From: Mucilaginibacter sp. Bleaf8
Lineage (GTDB): Bacteria > Bacteroidota > Bacteroidia > Sphingobacteriales > Sphingobacteriaceae
Length of the DNA stretch: 64,000 bases
Reading direction: 5' to 3'
Assembly: GCF_018390515.1 (NCBI RefSeq)
Contig: NZ_JAHBBK010000009.1
Location: 1-64,000, forward strand
The notes beneath the pieces were generated by a model. It did no database searches, was not told where the DNA came from, and saw only the letters and a program-made list of their open reading frames with translations. Below are positions 17,422-26,900 of the stretch, in pieces. Numbering within the stretch: position 1 is the stretch's first letter; every line of letters begins with the position of its first letter. Both the position numbers and the translations under genes were made by a program.

Positions 17422-20400
17422 TTATCTTCTTGGCTTTCTTTTAACGCCGCTCTTCACAGGCTTGTTCGCTTTTGCTTTAGGCTTAGCCTTATCTGCAACC
17501 TGCTGTTTTGTTGCTGCCTGCCCGGCGCGCATAGCCTGGTAAATAACCTCCTGAATGTTACCGCGCACATTCATGGAAAGCAGCTTCCCGTTATCGCCAC
17601 CATCTGGGTTTACCCGGTTTGAGCAGAATATATATAACAGGTTATATTTTGGATCGGCCCATACGCCTATGCCCGTAAAGCCGGTATGCCCAAAGGCAAG
17701 CGGTGATACACTTAGTGCAGGATAAGGTACTTTGCTGGTAGCATTATCTTTTTCAGGTTTATCAAACCCTAATCCTCTTCTACTAATATTACTATGGTAA
17801 GCCGTAAAACAATCTATCGTTTCCTTTTTAAGCAAGCGTACCCCATGCAACTCTCCGCCATTAAGAAGCATTTGATAAAGCTGCGCCAGATCATATGCAT
17901 TACTAAACAAACCGGCATGGCCAGCCACACCGCCAAACATTGCAGCACCCGGATCATGCACATCGCCGTGAAGCTGTTGCAAGCGAAACAACTTTTCTTT
18001 CTCGGTAGGCGCAATCATGTCCAACGGCTCATGCTCACGTGGCTTAAAGGTAGTGCTCACCATATGGAGCGGCAAGTAGAATGTATTGCGCACATACTGA
18101 TCCAATGGCTGTCCGGTAATTTGTTCCACAATCATGCCCAGTAATATAAAATCGTTATCGCTATACACATATTTATTAGGCGCCCCCAGCTTACTGTTTC
18201 GGATCCTTACTTTTAGGGTATCCAGCCAGCTGGCCCGCATATACATATCTTCAGCAACACGTACGCTATATTCCCCGTCTGGTGCTGTGCGGTAAAAGCC
18301 CGGCTTAGGTTTTCCTGTTTTCATATCGATAGTTTCGCGGTAGAATGGAATGAATGAAACCAAACCGGCCTGGTGCAATAGCACATCAGCCAGTTTCAGT
18401 CCGGCCTTATCCGAGCCGCGTAACCAGGGCAGGTAATCGCCAAGCGTTTTATCAAGGCCCAGCCTATCTTCCTCGTACAGTTTCATTACTGAAACATTGG
18501 TGGCACTTATTTTAGTTACCGACGCCATATCGTATACCGTTTGCAGGCTTACCTTCTCTTTACCATCATAAGATAAATGGCCGTAAGCCTTAAAGAAACC
18601 TACTTTACCATCCTTAGCCGCCAGCACTACGCAGCCTGGTGTTGCGCCTTTGGCAATTGCCTCTGCGGCGACAGTATCAATCTTTGTTAGCACAGTACTA
18701 TCCAAACCCGCTTCGGCGGCCTGTACTACCGGAAAATAGTAATTGGTAGTGACACCTGTTCCATATTTAAATTGAGCTACCGTTACCGGCAGGGTACCCT
18801 TAGGGGTGATTTTACCCGTCAGCAAATCAGCTGCAACGTTGTGCATCAAACTATCATCTTCATAGCACACAACCAGGTTGCGTGCATTTGCCGTATTTTT
18901 AATAGCGTAAGGATTACCAAAAACAAAACTGATTGTATTACTATTTTGCTGCAACTGCTGCATCAACTCTACCGCGGCACTGCTGATACCAAAGTTACGA
19001 GCCGGATATTTAGCATATTTATGCAAACCAATGATTACCGCATCGTACCCGGTTTGCACCTGTTGCAGCAAGCTGTTTGCTTTAACGCTATCATCTTTAT
19101 AAGATAGGTAGTAGCAGTCGGCATTATATAATTCATGCAGTTTAGCAGCAAAATGGTTTTCTTTGTCCAACCCCAAACCCACAAAGGCAACCTTACCTGT
19201 CCGGTTCAACGGCAGCATATTTTTATCCTGCTGCGCTATGAGGGTAATGGCCTTTTCGTACGTTGCCTGCTTTAGCGTATTTACATCTTTGTTTAAATCC
19301 TGTTGCAGATTTAAGGTATCAATAAGCTTAATTGTATCCAACCCGAGTTGGTATTTGGCATATAGCACTTTTTTTACCCGCGCATCAATATCTTTCCAGG
19401 ATAGCTTATCGTCCTTAATTGCCTTGCGAATTTTTTTAATACTCCCTTTCACATCACCGGGCAGGCAAAGCATATCATTGCCGGCAATGAGCGATTGTAC
19501 AGCAGCCTCGCCCTGAGGATAAAACTTAGCCACCCCTTTCATTTCAAGTGCATCGGTAAAAGATATACCGTTAAAATGCAATTGCTTGCGCAGTAATCCG
19601 GTAACGTTATTCGGTGACAGGGAGGTTGCACGGTTGCGGGTGGTATCAATAGAAGGAATAAACAAATGTGCTACCATCATACTCCTTACTCCGCCCTTAA
19701 TCATGGACTTAAATGGATATAATTCGAGCGAATCTAACTGATCAAGACTCTTGTTGATAACGGGCAGATCCAGGTGTGAATCAACCGCAACATCGCCGTG
19801 GCCGGGAAAATGCTTGGCGCAAGTCATAATACCACCATCCTGCATACCCTGCATAATGCGCGTGCCATATAACGCAACCTTGTACTTATCCTCACCAAAC
19901 GAACGGAAATTAATAACCGGATTATTGGGGTTATTATTAATATCAACAACAGGTGCATAATCAACCTGAATGCCAATCCTCTTACACTGTTCGGCAATGG
20001 CCTGGCCTATCTGGTAAGCAATTTGCGCATCGCCTGTAGCGCCAATAGTCAGTTGGTCCGGAAAAGGTTTTACATCACCAAAGCGCATCCCTACACCGGT
20101 TTCGCCATCAATGCAAACCAATAGGGGCACTTTTGATTTGGCCTGTAATGCATTCAATACCCTGGCCTGCTGTGCAGAATTGCCCTGGAATAAGCAAACC
20201 GAACCTACTTTATACTTTTTGATGTACTGCTTAACCTCTTCATCAAAGAAAACCGCCCCATTGCCTCGCTTTTCGGACAGGCGAAGCACCATAAGTTGTG
20301 CTATTTTCTGTTTTTTATTAAGCTTACGAAAGTGTTGTTTAACCCACTTATTTGCTTGTACCGAATCACGCTGAACAGATTGCCCCAACGTATGCAACGA

Positions 20401-20448
20401 TAAAAGCAGCATCCCAAACAACCATGCAGAATTAATGCGTAAAGACAT
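17422..20448 (-). CDS. fused NagZ-type GH3 beta-N-acetylglucosaminidase and beta-lactamase-fold hydrolase
   Basis: A 1008-residue exported fusion. The signal peptide ends near LGQS (about 23). The GH3 domain (about 30-360) has KHFPGHGD (212-219), the general acid/base dyad D223-H225 (DSHLD) and the nucleophile D299 in SFTDALEMKGV, all typical of NagZ. A GH3 C-terminal-like part follows (about 390-570). The C-terminal beta-lactamase/serine hydrolase domain (about 600-960) shows SVTK (SxxK, near 644), YSDN (near 764) and HTGFTG (near 923). The tail is Lys-rich. In Bacillus subtilis the two activities are separate neighbouring genes, NagZ (YbbD) and the beta-lactamase-fold amidase AmiE (YbbE). 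Here the second domain may likewise cut MurNAc-L-Ala amide bonds, but other serine hydrolase roles are possible. A weak promoter (AATGTTTG at 20476-20483, TTG at 20507-20509) lies upstream. Confidence 0.9.
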   Translation of the reverse strand: MSLRINSAWLFGMLLLSLHTLGQSVQRDSVQANKWVKQHFRKLNKKQKIAQLMVLRLSEKRGNGAVFFDEEVKQYIKKYKVGSVCLFQGNSAQQARVLNALQAKSKVPLLVCIDGETGVGMRFGDVKPFPDQLTIGATGDAQIAYQIGQAIAEQCKRIGIQVDYAPVVDINNNPNNPVINFRSFGEDKYKVALYGTRIMQGMQDGGIMTCAKHFPGHGDVAVDSHLDLPVINKSLDQLDSLELYPFKSMIKGGVRSMMVAHLFIPSIDTTRNRATSLSPNNVTGLLRKQLHFNGISFTDALEMKGVAKFYPQGEAAVQSLIAGNDMLCLPGDVKGSIKKIRKAIKDDKLSWKDIDARVKKVLYAKYQLGLDTIKLIDTLNLQQDLNKDVNTLKQATYEKAITLIAQQDKNMLPLNRTGKVAFVGLGLDKENHFAAKLHELYNADCYYLSYKDDSVKANSLLQQVQTGYDAVIIGLHKYAKYPARNFGISSAAVELMQQLQQNSNTISFVFGNPYAIKNTANARNLVVCYEDDSLMHNVAADLLTGKITPKGTLPVTVAQFKYGTGVTTNYYFPVVQAAEAGLDSTVLTKIDTVAAEAIAKGATPGCVVLAAKDGKVGFFKAYGHLSYDGKEKVSLQTVYDMASVTKISATNVSVMKLYEEDRLGLDKTLGDYLPWLRGSDKAGLKLADVLLHQAGLVSFIPFYRETIDMKTGKPKPGFYRTAPDGEYSVRVAEDMYMRASWLDTLKVRIRNSKLGAPNKYVYSDNDFILLGMIVEQITGQPLDQYVRNTFYLPLHMVSTTFKPREHEPLDMIAPTEKEKLFRLQQLHGDVHDPGAAMFGGVAGHAGLFSNAYDLAQLYQMLLNGGELHGVRLLKKETIDCFTAYHSNISRRGLGFDKPEKDNATSKVPYPALSVSPLAFGHTGFTGIGVWADPKYNLLYIFCSNRVNPDGGDNGKLLSMNVRGNIQEVIYQAMRAGQAATKQQVADKAKPKAKANKPVKSGVKRKPRR

Positions 20449-20503
20449 AGGTAAAATTTTAAAGGTTGATCATAGCAAACATTAGAATAAAATCTCAAGT
20501 TAT

Positions 20504-20516
20504 GCACAAAAACGCA
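20504..20516 (+). promoter_or_regulatory. putative DeoR operator O3a
   Basis: GCACAAAAACGCA, identical to the sites at 9888 and 20609. It overlaps the probable -33 element of the leftward nagZ-type gene, so binding should block that promoter. Confidence 0.6.
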
Positions 20517-20608
20517 ACCCAATAAATTCTTTATTGCTTAATATGACGCGATTAAGATAATAAATACTTTATCAACGTCGCAACTATGCAAGATAATTAT
20601 ACAAAAGC

Positions 20609-20621
20609 GCACAAAAACGCA
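20609..20621 (+). promoter_or_regulatory. putative DeoR operator O3b
   Basis: GCACAAAAACGCA, 105 bp (ten turns) upstream of O3a. A lone GCA at 20588-20590 lies two turns away and may be an extra half-site. The rightward RRM gene's promoter (20706-20736) is about 90 bp further on, so that gene need not be in the regulon. Confidence 0.6.
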
Positions 20622-20705
20622 TTACAAGGACGATGATATTTATTGTCGTTTCAAATTCTGTGTCATCAACTTATATCACATTCGGCTAAAACATGTGCAT
20701 AAATG

Positions 20706-20736
20706 TTTTAAAGCTCTTAATCGTTTGTTACATTTG
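20706..20736 (+). promoter_or_regulatory. promoter of the RRM-protein gene
   Basis: TTT at 20706-20708, a 20-nt spacer and TACATTTG at 20729-20736 match the Bacteroidetes promoter pattern. The gap 20449-20841 holds this promoter, the two operators and the leftward nagZ promoter, with no other gene seen. Confidence 0.6.
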
Positions 20737-20841
20737 AAAAATGTAGGTGATTAGGTAAATATTTTACGACCGATACGCTTACATTGCATTTACCGTTAAA
20801 TAGAATTGAAGGTTTATTATTTACCAGAAACCTTGTTACTC

Positions 20842-21207
20842 ATGATCAAACTCTTTGTAGGCGGCTTTCCGCTCGATATATCTGAAATGGACTTAGCCAA
20901 GCTTTTTGCACCCCATGGCGACATACATACGATCAAAATTGTACGTGACCGTAAAACCAAACAGTGCAAAGGCTACGCATTTATTGAAATGCTTACTGAA
21001 GAAGGTGCCCAAACTGCAGTAGACGCACTAAACGACTACCCCATGGGCGACCGAAACCTGAACGTAAAAATTTCGGAAGACAAGCCGGTCAAACCGGCAC
21101 CGCCAAGAGCCAACAAAACCTGGCAGCCAAGAACATTCAGCAGCAGGCCATCATCTGCCCCAAGCAATACTTCCGATCGTCCTAAACGGCCAAGAAAGCA
21201 GTTTTAA
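20842..21207 (+). CDS. single-RRM RNA-binding protein
   Basis: A 121-residue protein with one RNA recognition motif: RNP2-like KLFVGGFP at 3-10 and RNP1-like KGYAFIEM near 44-51. A basic, Ser/Pro-rich disordered tail follows (ANKTWQPRTFSSRPSS ... RPKRPRKQF). Such small RRM proteins are common in Bacteroidetes and cyanobacteria; in Bacteroidetes some act as global RNA-binding regulators. I chose the ATG at 20842 because RNP2 begins right after it, as in the family; the 12-codon upstream extension adds nothing recognisable. Single-gene unit between its own promoter and a strong terminator. Confidence 0.9.
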   Translation: MIKLFVGGFPLDISEMDLAKLFAPHGDIHTIKIVRDRKTKQCKGYAFIEMLTEEGAQTAVDALNDYPMGDRNLNVKISEDKPVKPAPPRANKTWQPRTFSSRPSSAPSNTSDRPKRPRKQF

Positions 21208-21290
21208 CTTGTAGCCCGTTGCTATCTGGTACGAGTATACCATAAGCAGCAGCACCCCTTTCATCTTAAATATTTCAAAACTTTATTCTA

Positions 21291-21332
21291 AATAAGAAAG
21301 GCAGTCTTTTTACAAAGACTGCCTTTCTTATT
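21291..21332. terminator. bidirectional terminator, RRM gene and LruC gene
   Basis: A perfect 19-bp stem: AATAAGAAAGGCAGTCTTT (21291-21309) and its complement (21314-21332) around the loop TTAC. It lies between the convergent RRM and LruC-domain genes and can act in both directions. Confidence 0.9.
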
Positions 21333-21350
21333 ATAGATATACCAGTTTAA

Positions 21351-23450
21351 TTACTTGGTATAAATTTTTGATAAATCACGGTATCCTGCACCTGTGTTGC
21401 TGTACCAGTCAGCATATGAAGTGCCGCCAGACAGCGCCCACTCTGAGAAGCGAGGGTAAGCCTGGTATACTGGTTGCAACTCTACAGGGTATTTATACTC
21501 TGAGGTGAAGTTGATAGCCCAAGGCCAGTTTTCTTTAGATACATATAGCTTACCGCTTGCAGCGTTTGAAGCATCGTCATCAGTACCAAACAGCTTGCTG
21601 TCTGCCTTATCAGTTGGTGCGAAACCTGGCAAGTGAATTTCGTAACCGCGACGCATATCACTGATCAGGAATGGGTTGAATGCAGACACTTGCAGATTAG
21701 ACGCTGCTATAGGTGATGCAAAAGTTACGTTTACAGTTGCAGTGCTACCAGTTACTTTGTTCTTATCAGCATATACGTTGATAAAGAATGCACCGTCAGG
21801 ATTTTTCAATAAAGCCTCGTGGTTATCGAATGGAACGATTACCGCTTTGGTTTGACCGGCTTCTACACCGTTACCGGCAAAGCTGATATAATTACTGATA
21901 GTTTGCTGACCGGTTACTGAGCTAACTGCTGATGCAGCTACCGGTAATTGAACTGCAAAACCATTATGGAATGAAGCACCTGATGCAACAGGAGTAAACT
22001 CACCTTTCATGTCCACTACCTGGTTGCTGGCGTTGCTGGTAAAGGTATAACGGTAATTTACCACTAAGTCATTCAAGTCAAAGTCACCCTTTTTAGGCCA
22101 GTTATCTTCAAAAGCGATGCTTGCATAACCGGTTTTTGATGGGTAGTAGCTTACATAGGCACGGGTTGGATCGTTCGGGAACGCATCTTGCGCATCCTGC
22201 ACGCCGTCGCCATCGCTATCGCCGCCTTTATCAATCGAAGGTACATTGTCGGTTGATATAGCAGTAACCGGGTTAGAGCTTGCATAAACTACCAGGTCAT
22301 TGAAGTCATTATCTGACTCAGTTTGACGGTTTAAGTCTTCAAAGCCCATCAGGAACAACTTGTGCACATCATCATACAGGGTAACCGTATGTTTTTGCGT
22401 TGCTGCAGTTGTTTCCGGATTGAATTTAGGGTTTGAGTAAAATTTAACTGTAGTAGTTATAACACCGCTGGTAGTGCTCCAGGCATTTTGTAATAATACA
22501 AAACCTATAGATGTACCGGCACTAAAGCGACCTAATTTAACTTTATCACCAGAATTTAAACCACCGGCCGAACCTACAGCTGATGAGTTAGGGAAAATCA
22601 GGGTAATTTTGCTTATATCAGCTGCGCTGGCTGGGGGATTGTTTGTTGGGTAAGTGTAGTAACCCAAGCTGTTTAACAATCCGGCACCCTCAGATACGAA
22701 AGTAATCCAAACGTCAGAGGTTGCAGTAACATTCAAGTCAGGCATTGCAGTATTGCTCAAGTACTCCGGGTGGGTTTTAGTTAATGCGCTACCTTCTGGT
22801 AATGACGCGTTGATGTAAGAAAGCAAAGAAGGATCAATCACATCCTGAGTACTTTCCAGGTAAACAGGTCTGCCCAGTTTAAATGGATAAGTGCTAGTAT
22901 TAACAATGGCTTGTGATGATGAAGTATAAGGACTTGGGTAGGCCAGTGGAGGGTTAATAGCCAATGTGGTTCTGTTGGTGCTTAATGTAGTGCTGGTAGC
23001 GGTATTAGTTATCTCCTGCGCTACAATGTCGCCAGAGAACCCTTCTTTACCACCGATGGTAGCCGTAACGCTATTAGAGGAGCTGATAGCGGCCTCGGCA
23101 TTACGCATCAAACCAACATACGCAGGATCAATAATCAGTTTACTAACAGAAGTTGGAACGGTCACAATACCTTGTAACTGGCCGCTTTTGTTGGTTACAC
23201 CTTTGTAAATAGGCTCGCTGGTATTGGTAGGTAAATAAACGCTTACGATTACGCCAGACAAAGCACCATTGTTATTTGCTTTCAGCGTCAGGTTCAGATT
23301 AATATTTTTAGAAGTACTAAAGTTAAATCCGTCGGGAGCAATTTTAGTTGTAGGCGTTGTTGTACCTACTTCCTGCTGTGCGGCATCTTTTTTACAAGCT
23401 GAAAAAGAAACGACGCCTGCAAGCAGGGCTAATGTAAAAATTTGTTTCAT
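21351..23450 (-). CDS. LruC-domain lipoprotein
   Basis: A 699-residue lipoprotein. The signal peptide with lipobox VSFSAC gives C19 as mature N-terminus. An Ig-like/carboxypeptidase-regulatory-type segment follows (about 50-130). In the middle is a DUF4114-like block, LFLMGFEDLNRQTESDNDFNDLVVY. A calcium-binding-style DSDGDGVQDAQDAFPNDPTRA segment (written in parts: DSDGDGVQDAQDAF, PNDPTRA) leads into the LruC domain with FEDNWPKKGDFDLNDLVVNY and a conserved FNPFL...RGYEIHLPG region. The protein is presumably surface exposed or periplasmic; function in Bacteroidetes is unknown. It stands alone, facing the RRM gene across a shared terminator. Confidence 0.85.
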   Translation of the reverse strand: MKQIFTLALLAGVVSFSACKKDAAQQEVGTTTPTTKIAPDGFNFSTSKNINLNLTLKANNNGALSGVIVSVYLPTNTSEPIYKGVTNKSGQLQGIVTVPTSVSKLIIDPAYVGLMRNAEAAISSSNSVTATIGGKEGFSGDIVAQEITNTATSTTLSTNRTTLAINPPLAYPSPYTSSSQAIVNTSTYPFKLGRPVYLESTQDVIDPSLLSYINASLPEGSALTKTHPEYLSNTAMPDLNVTATSDVWITFVSEGAGLLNSLGYYTYPTNNPPASAADISKITLIFPNSSAVGSAGGLNSGDKVKLGRFSAGTSIGFVLLQNAWSTTSGVITTTVKFYSNPKFNPETTAATQKHTVTLYDDVHKLFLMGFEDLNRQTESDNDFNDLVVYASSNPVTAISTDNVPSIDKGGDSDGDGVQDAQDAFPNDPTRAYVSYYPSKTGYASIAFEDNWPKKGDFDLNDLVVNYRYTFTSNASNQVVDMKGEFTPVASGASFHNGFAVQLPVAASAVSSVTGQQTISNYISFAGNGVEAGQTKAVIVPFDNHEALLKNPDGAFFINVYADKNKVTGSTATVNVTFASPIAASNLQVSAFNPFLISDMRRGYEIHLPGFAPTDKADSKLFGTDDDASNAASGKLYVSKENWPWAINFTSEYKYPVELQPVYQAYPRFSEWALSGGTSYADWYSNTGAGYRDLSKIYTK

Positions 23451-23989
23451 GAGTGTTGGCTATGTTGCTGTAACCGTAAGACAAAATACGGTCCAATAGC
23501 TCTTTGTACGTAAAACAGCGTGTAAATGGTTTTTTAAAATCTCGATTGCCTACATACTTCCCCAAAACTGGGGAATAGTATCCACACAACAATAGTACTT
23601 AAGGAGTATTTGATTAGAGTATAGATTATAATGGCGGCGATAGTTAATTAGCTAATCCTGTTAAAATTAAAGGATAGCATGATGTTAAATTAAAAAATTC
23701 CTCTTTGAACCTACCACAAAAAACAATAATATTGGTGCTTCAAACCCACACAAGCTTGTTCTTTTAATTGCAACGATTCAAAAGTCAAACATTTGACCTC
23801 TTTAGTAAATCGTTTTATCAACCTATACATTTTATCAAATAACCAATAGTCCTAAGTTTATTACAAGATATCCAATCAATCAAGATCACCTGCTTTTGGA
23901 AGCTTTAAGCAGTGTAGCCTCATAATATCACATTATGATTAAGGCACTCCTATATGTAATCATTTTTCTAGAACCAAAACAAATTGCTG
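23451..23989. other. 539-bp divergent regulatory gap with dyad sites
   Basis: No gene is seen. Possible sites: TTCCCC-6-GGGGAA at 23557-23574 (about 110 bp before the LruC gene); a leftward -7-like GTATTTTG near 23490; the 14-bp dyad GTCAAACATTTGAC at 23784-23797; and TCATAAT-5-ATTATGA at 23920-23938, about 50 bp before the rightward susC. These may be binding sites for regulators of the two divergent genes, but no regulator is adjacent. Confidence 0.35.
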
Positions 23990-26900
23990 ATGAAAATTAA
24001 TTTACTAAAGATTTCGGCGATCTCTGCACTTATTCTGATAGAAAGCCCTGCATTTGCAGCGTTTTACAAGGAAGCGGTGACGAAAGAATTGCCAAAAGGA
24101 AGTATGCAAACCTTTAAAGCATACGTACAACAGAAAGCAGTTACCGGAACGGTAACCGATGAAAAGAGCCAGCCCCTACCCGGTGCAGTCGTGAAAAACA
24201 CCAAAACTGGTGTATCCGCCCAAACTGACGTAAACGGAAAGTTTATTGTGCAAGCCACGGAAGGTGACGTGATCACTATATCGTACATAGGGTACGATAC
24301 CCAAACCATTACTATAGGCAGCCAGAGCACCTTGAGCCTCCAGTTAAAACCATCAAACCGTAACTTAGGCGAAGTTGTTGTAATTGGTTACGGTACACAG
24401 AACCGCGACCAGGTAACCACCGCCGTATCAACCGTAAAGGCCGATGAATTCAGGCAAAGCGGTTCGCGTAATGCGCTTGACTTAGTGCAAGGCAAGGTAC
24501 CCGGCCTTAGCATAACCCGTACCGGCGGCTCCAATCCTAATAGCGGCGTACCGAGTGTTCAATTACGGGGAGCCACTACACTTTCAGGTACAGCAAGCCC
24601 TTTATATGTGGTTGACGGTATCCCGATTCAAGGCACCCCTTTTGTAAATGGTGATGGGAATCAAGTTACTACCAATGTGTTAGACCTCTTACAACAAGAC
24701 GACATTGCTTCTGTCGACGTCTTAAAAGATGGATCTGCTGCGGCTATTTATGGTACTACAGCAAATAACGGTGTAATTATCATCACTACTAAAAAGGGTA
24801 AAGAAGGTAAAGCCCAATTTGATTACTCGAGCTACTTCCGTAAAGAGTATGTTAATCAAAGGCTAAAATTTCTCTCACCAGATCAATACCGTCAGCGTAT
24901 AGCTTCGGGCGATATCAGACAACAGGATTTTGGCAATTCTACTGATTTCTTTGACCAGATGATCAACCATGATAATCTGTCCATGAATCATAACTTCTCC
25001 ATGTCGGGTGGTAGTAAATATACTACTTACCGAGCAAGCATCAACTACCGAGACCTGCAGGGCATTGCTAAAGAAAACGGCAGAAAAGAGTATACTTTGC
25101 GCCTTAATGTTATTCAAACCGGCTTAAATGACCGTTTAAAGGTGGCAATGGATGTGGCTACTAACTTTAACAACGCTAATTTACTTGGTGGCGATGGCTG
25201 GGTGGAAAGTGAATTGACAAAAAACCCCACACTTTCTAATTTTAATCCTGATGGATCTTTTAGGTTTGACCGGACCAGCACCAATGAATTTGCCCGTATT
25301 CAGCAAGAAACTAACCGACGGAAACAGCAAACCACCTCTGCCAGTGTAAAGGCTGATTTAAAAATCGTTGAAGGATTGAAAGCTTCTGTATTCGGTTCGG
25401 TAATTAGAAATAGTTATATAGATGGTGCTTATCGCTTCAAAAATAGCGAATCTTCGTTAGAGGACGGCGATTATCCAGGCGGCGGTTACGCTTATCGAGG
25501 AACAGCACTCGATCAAAGCTTTGCCGTTGAGCCTACGCTTGAATACAATCGTAGCTTTTTAAACAAACATAATTTAACGGCGCTGGCCGGCTATAGCTAC
25601 CGTTATAACGTACGCGAGGAGTTCAATGCTAATAATAGAAATTTCCTGAATGACTTACTACATGAAGACCGGTTAGGTGAGGGTGGTGCCTTGGCGCTTG
25701 GGAAAGCCGGTATGCAAAGTTTCAAAGTTGACAACTCCTTGATTGGTGTATTCGGTAGGTTAATCTATTCTTATGATAGTAAATACCTGTTCCAGGCCAG
25801 TTTAAGGCGTGATGGCTCGGCACGTTTTGGTTCCAACAACAAATGGGGTTACTTCCCGGCCGTATCAGCTGGCTGGACTATTACCCAGGAGGATTTCATG
25901 AAGAATGTAACAGCAGTAAACTTCCTGAAATTGCGGGTAGGCTACGGCGTTACAGGTAATAGCCCTATTCAGGATAACGTATCTCGCGTAACTTTAGGTG
26001 GTGGTGGCAGGTATATTTACCCTGATGGCAGCTACTTCGAGACTTACGGTCCGCGCAGAAACCCAAACCCTAATTTGAAATGGGAAACAAAAAAGGAGAT
26101 AAATGTTGGTATTGATTTTACGGTACTGAACAACCGCCTATCCGGATCAATTGATGTGTTCAACCGGAGAACAAGCGACCTGCTGGGTACTTATACCTCA
26201 CCACAACCTCCATTTGTATTAGACAACATTTTCACCAATGTAGCCAGCTTATCTGCCAAAGGTATAGAAGTGGCCTTAAGTTATACAGCTGTGAAAACTA
26301 AGAACTTTAGCTGGAATATGGACGGAAACGTTTGGAGCTATAAAAACACGCTAAAATCTTTCTCCAATGATGAATACAAGGTAGCTTATGCAACTTATGC
26401 AGGAATAGGCGGCGCTGGTGCATTGGGAGATGCTGTTACTATTTATGAAGGCGGCCCACTGGGACAGTTTTGGGGTAAGCGTTTTGCCGGCTTTACAGCC
26501 GACGGTAAATGGTTATTTTATAACCGAAAAGGAGAAGCCGTACCGAATACGCAAATCAACAACTCTAAAGATAAAAACGTAACCGACTTAGCACCAATAG
26601 GCAATGCTATTCCTAAGCTTTATGCTTCATGGACCAACAATTTCGCCTACAAAAACTGGGACCTGCGTTTGTTCTTCAGAGGTAAATTCGGGTTCGATGC
26701 TCTGAATACTTCTGCGTTGACCTATGGAAACAGAACCTGGAGCGGCAACCTGCTCGAAAGCACTTTCACCAAATACAGCCAGTTGAACGATACCTACCAG
26801 TACTCGGACTACTACATCGAAAATGCATCTTTTGTTAAATTGGACGAAGTAACCTTAGGATACAACTTCAAATTTAAAGGTAACGGCATTCGCAACCTGC

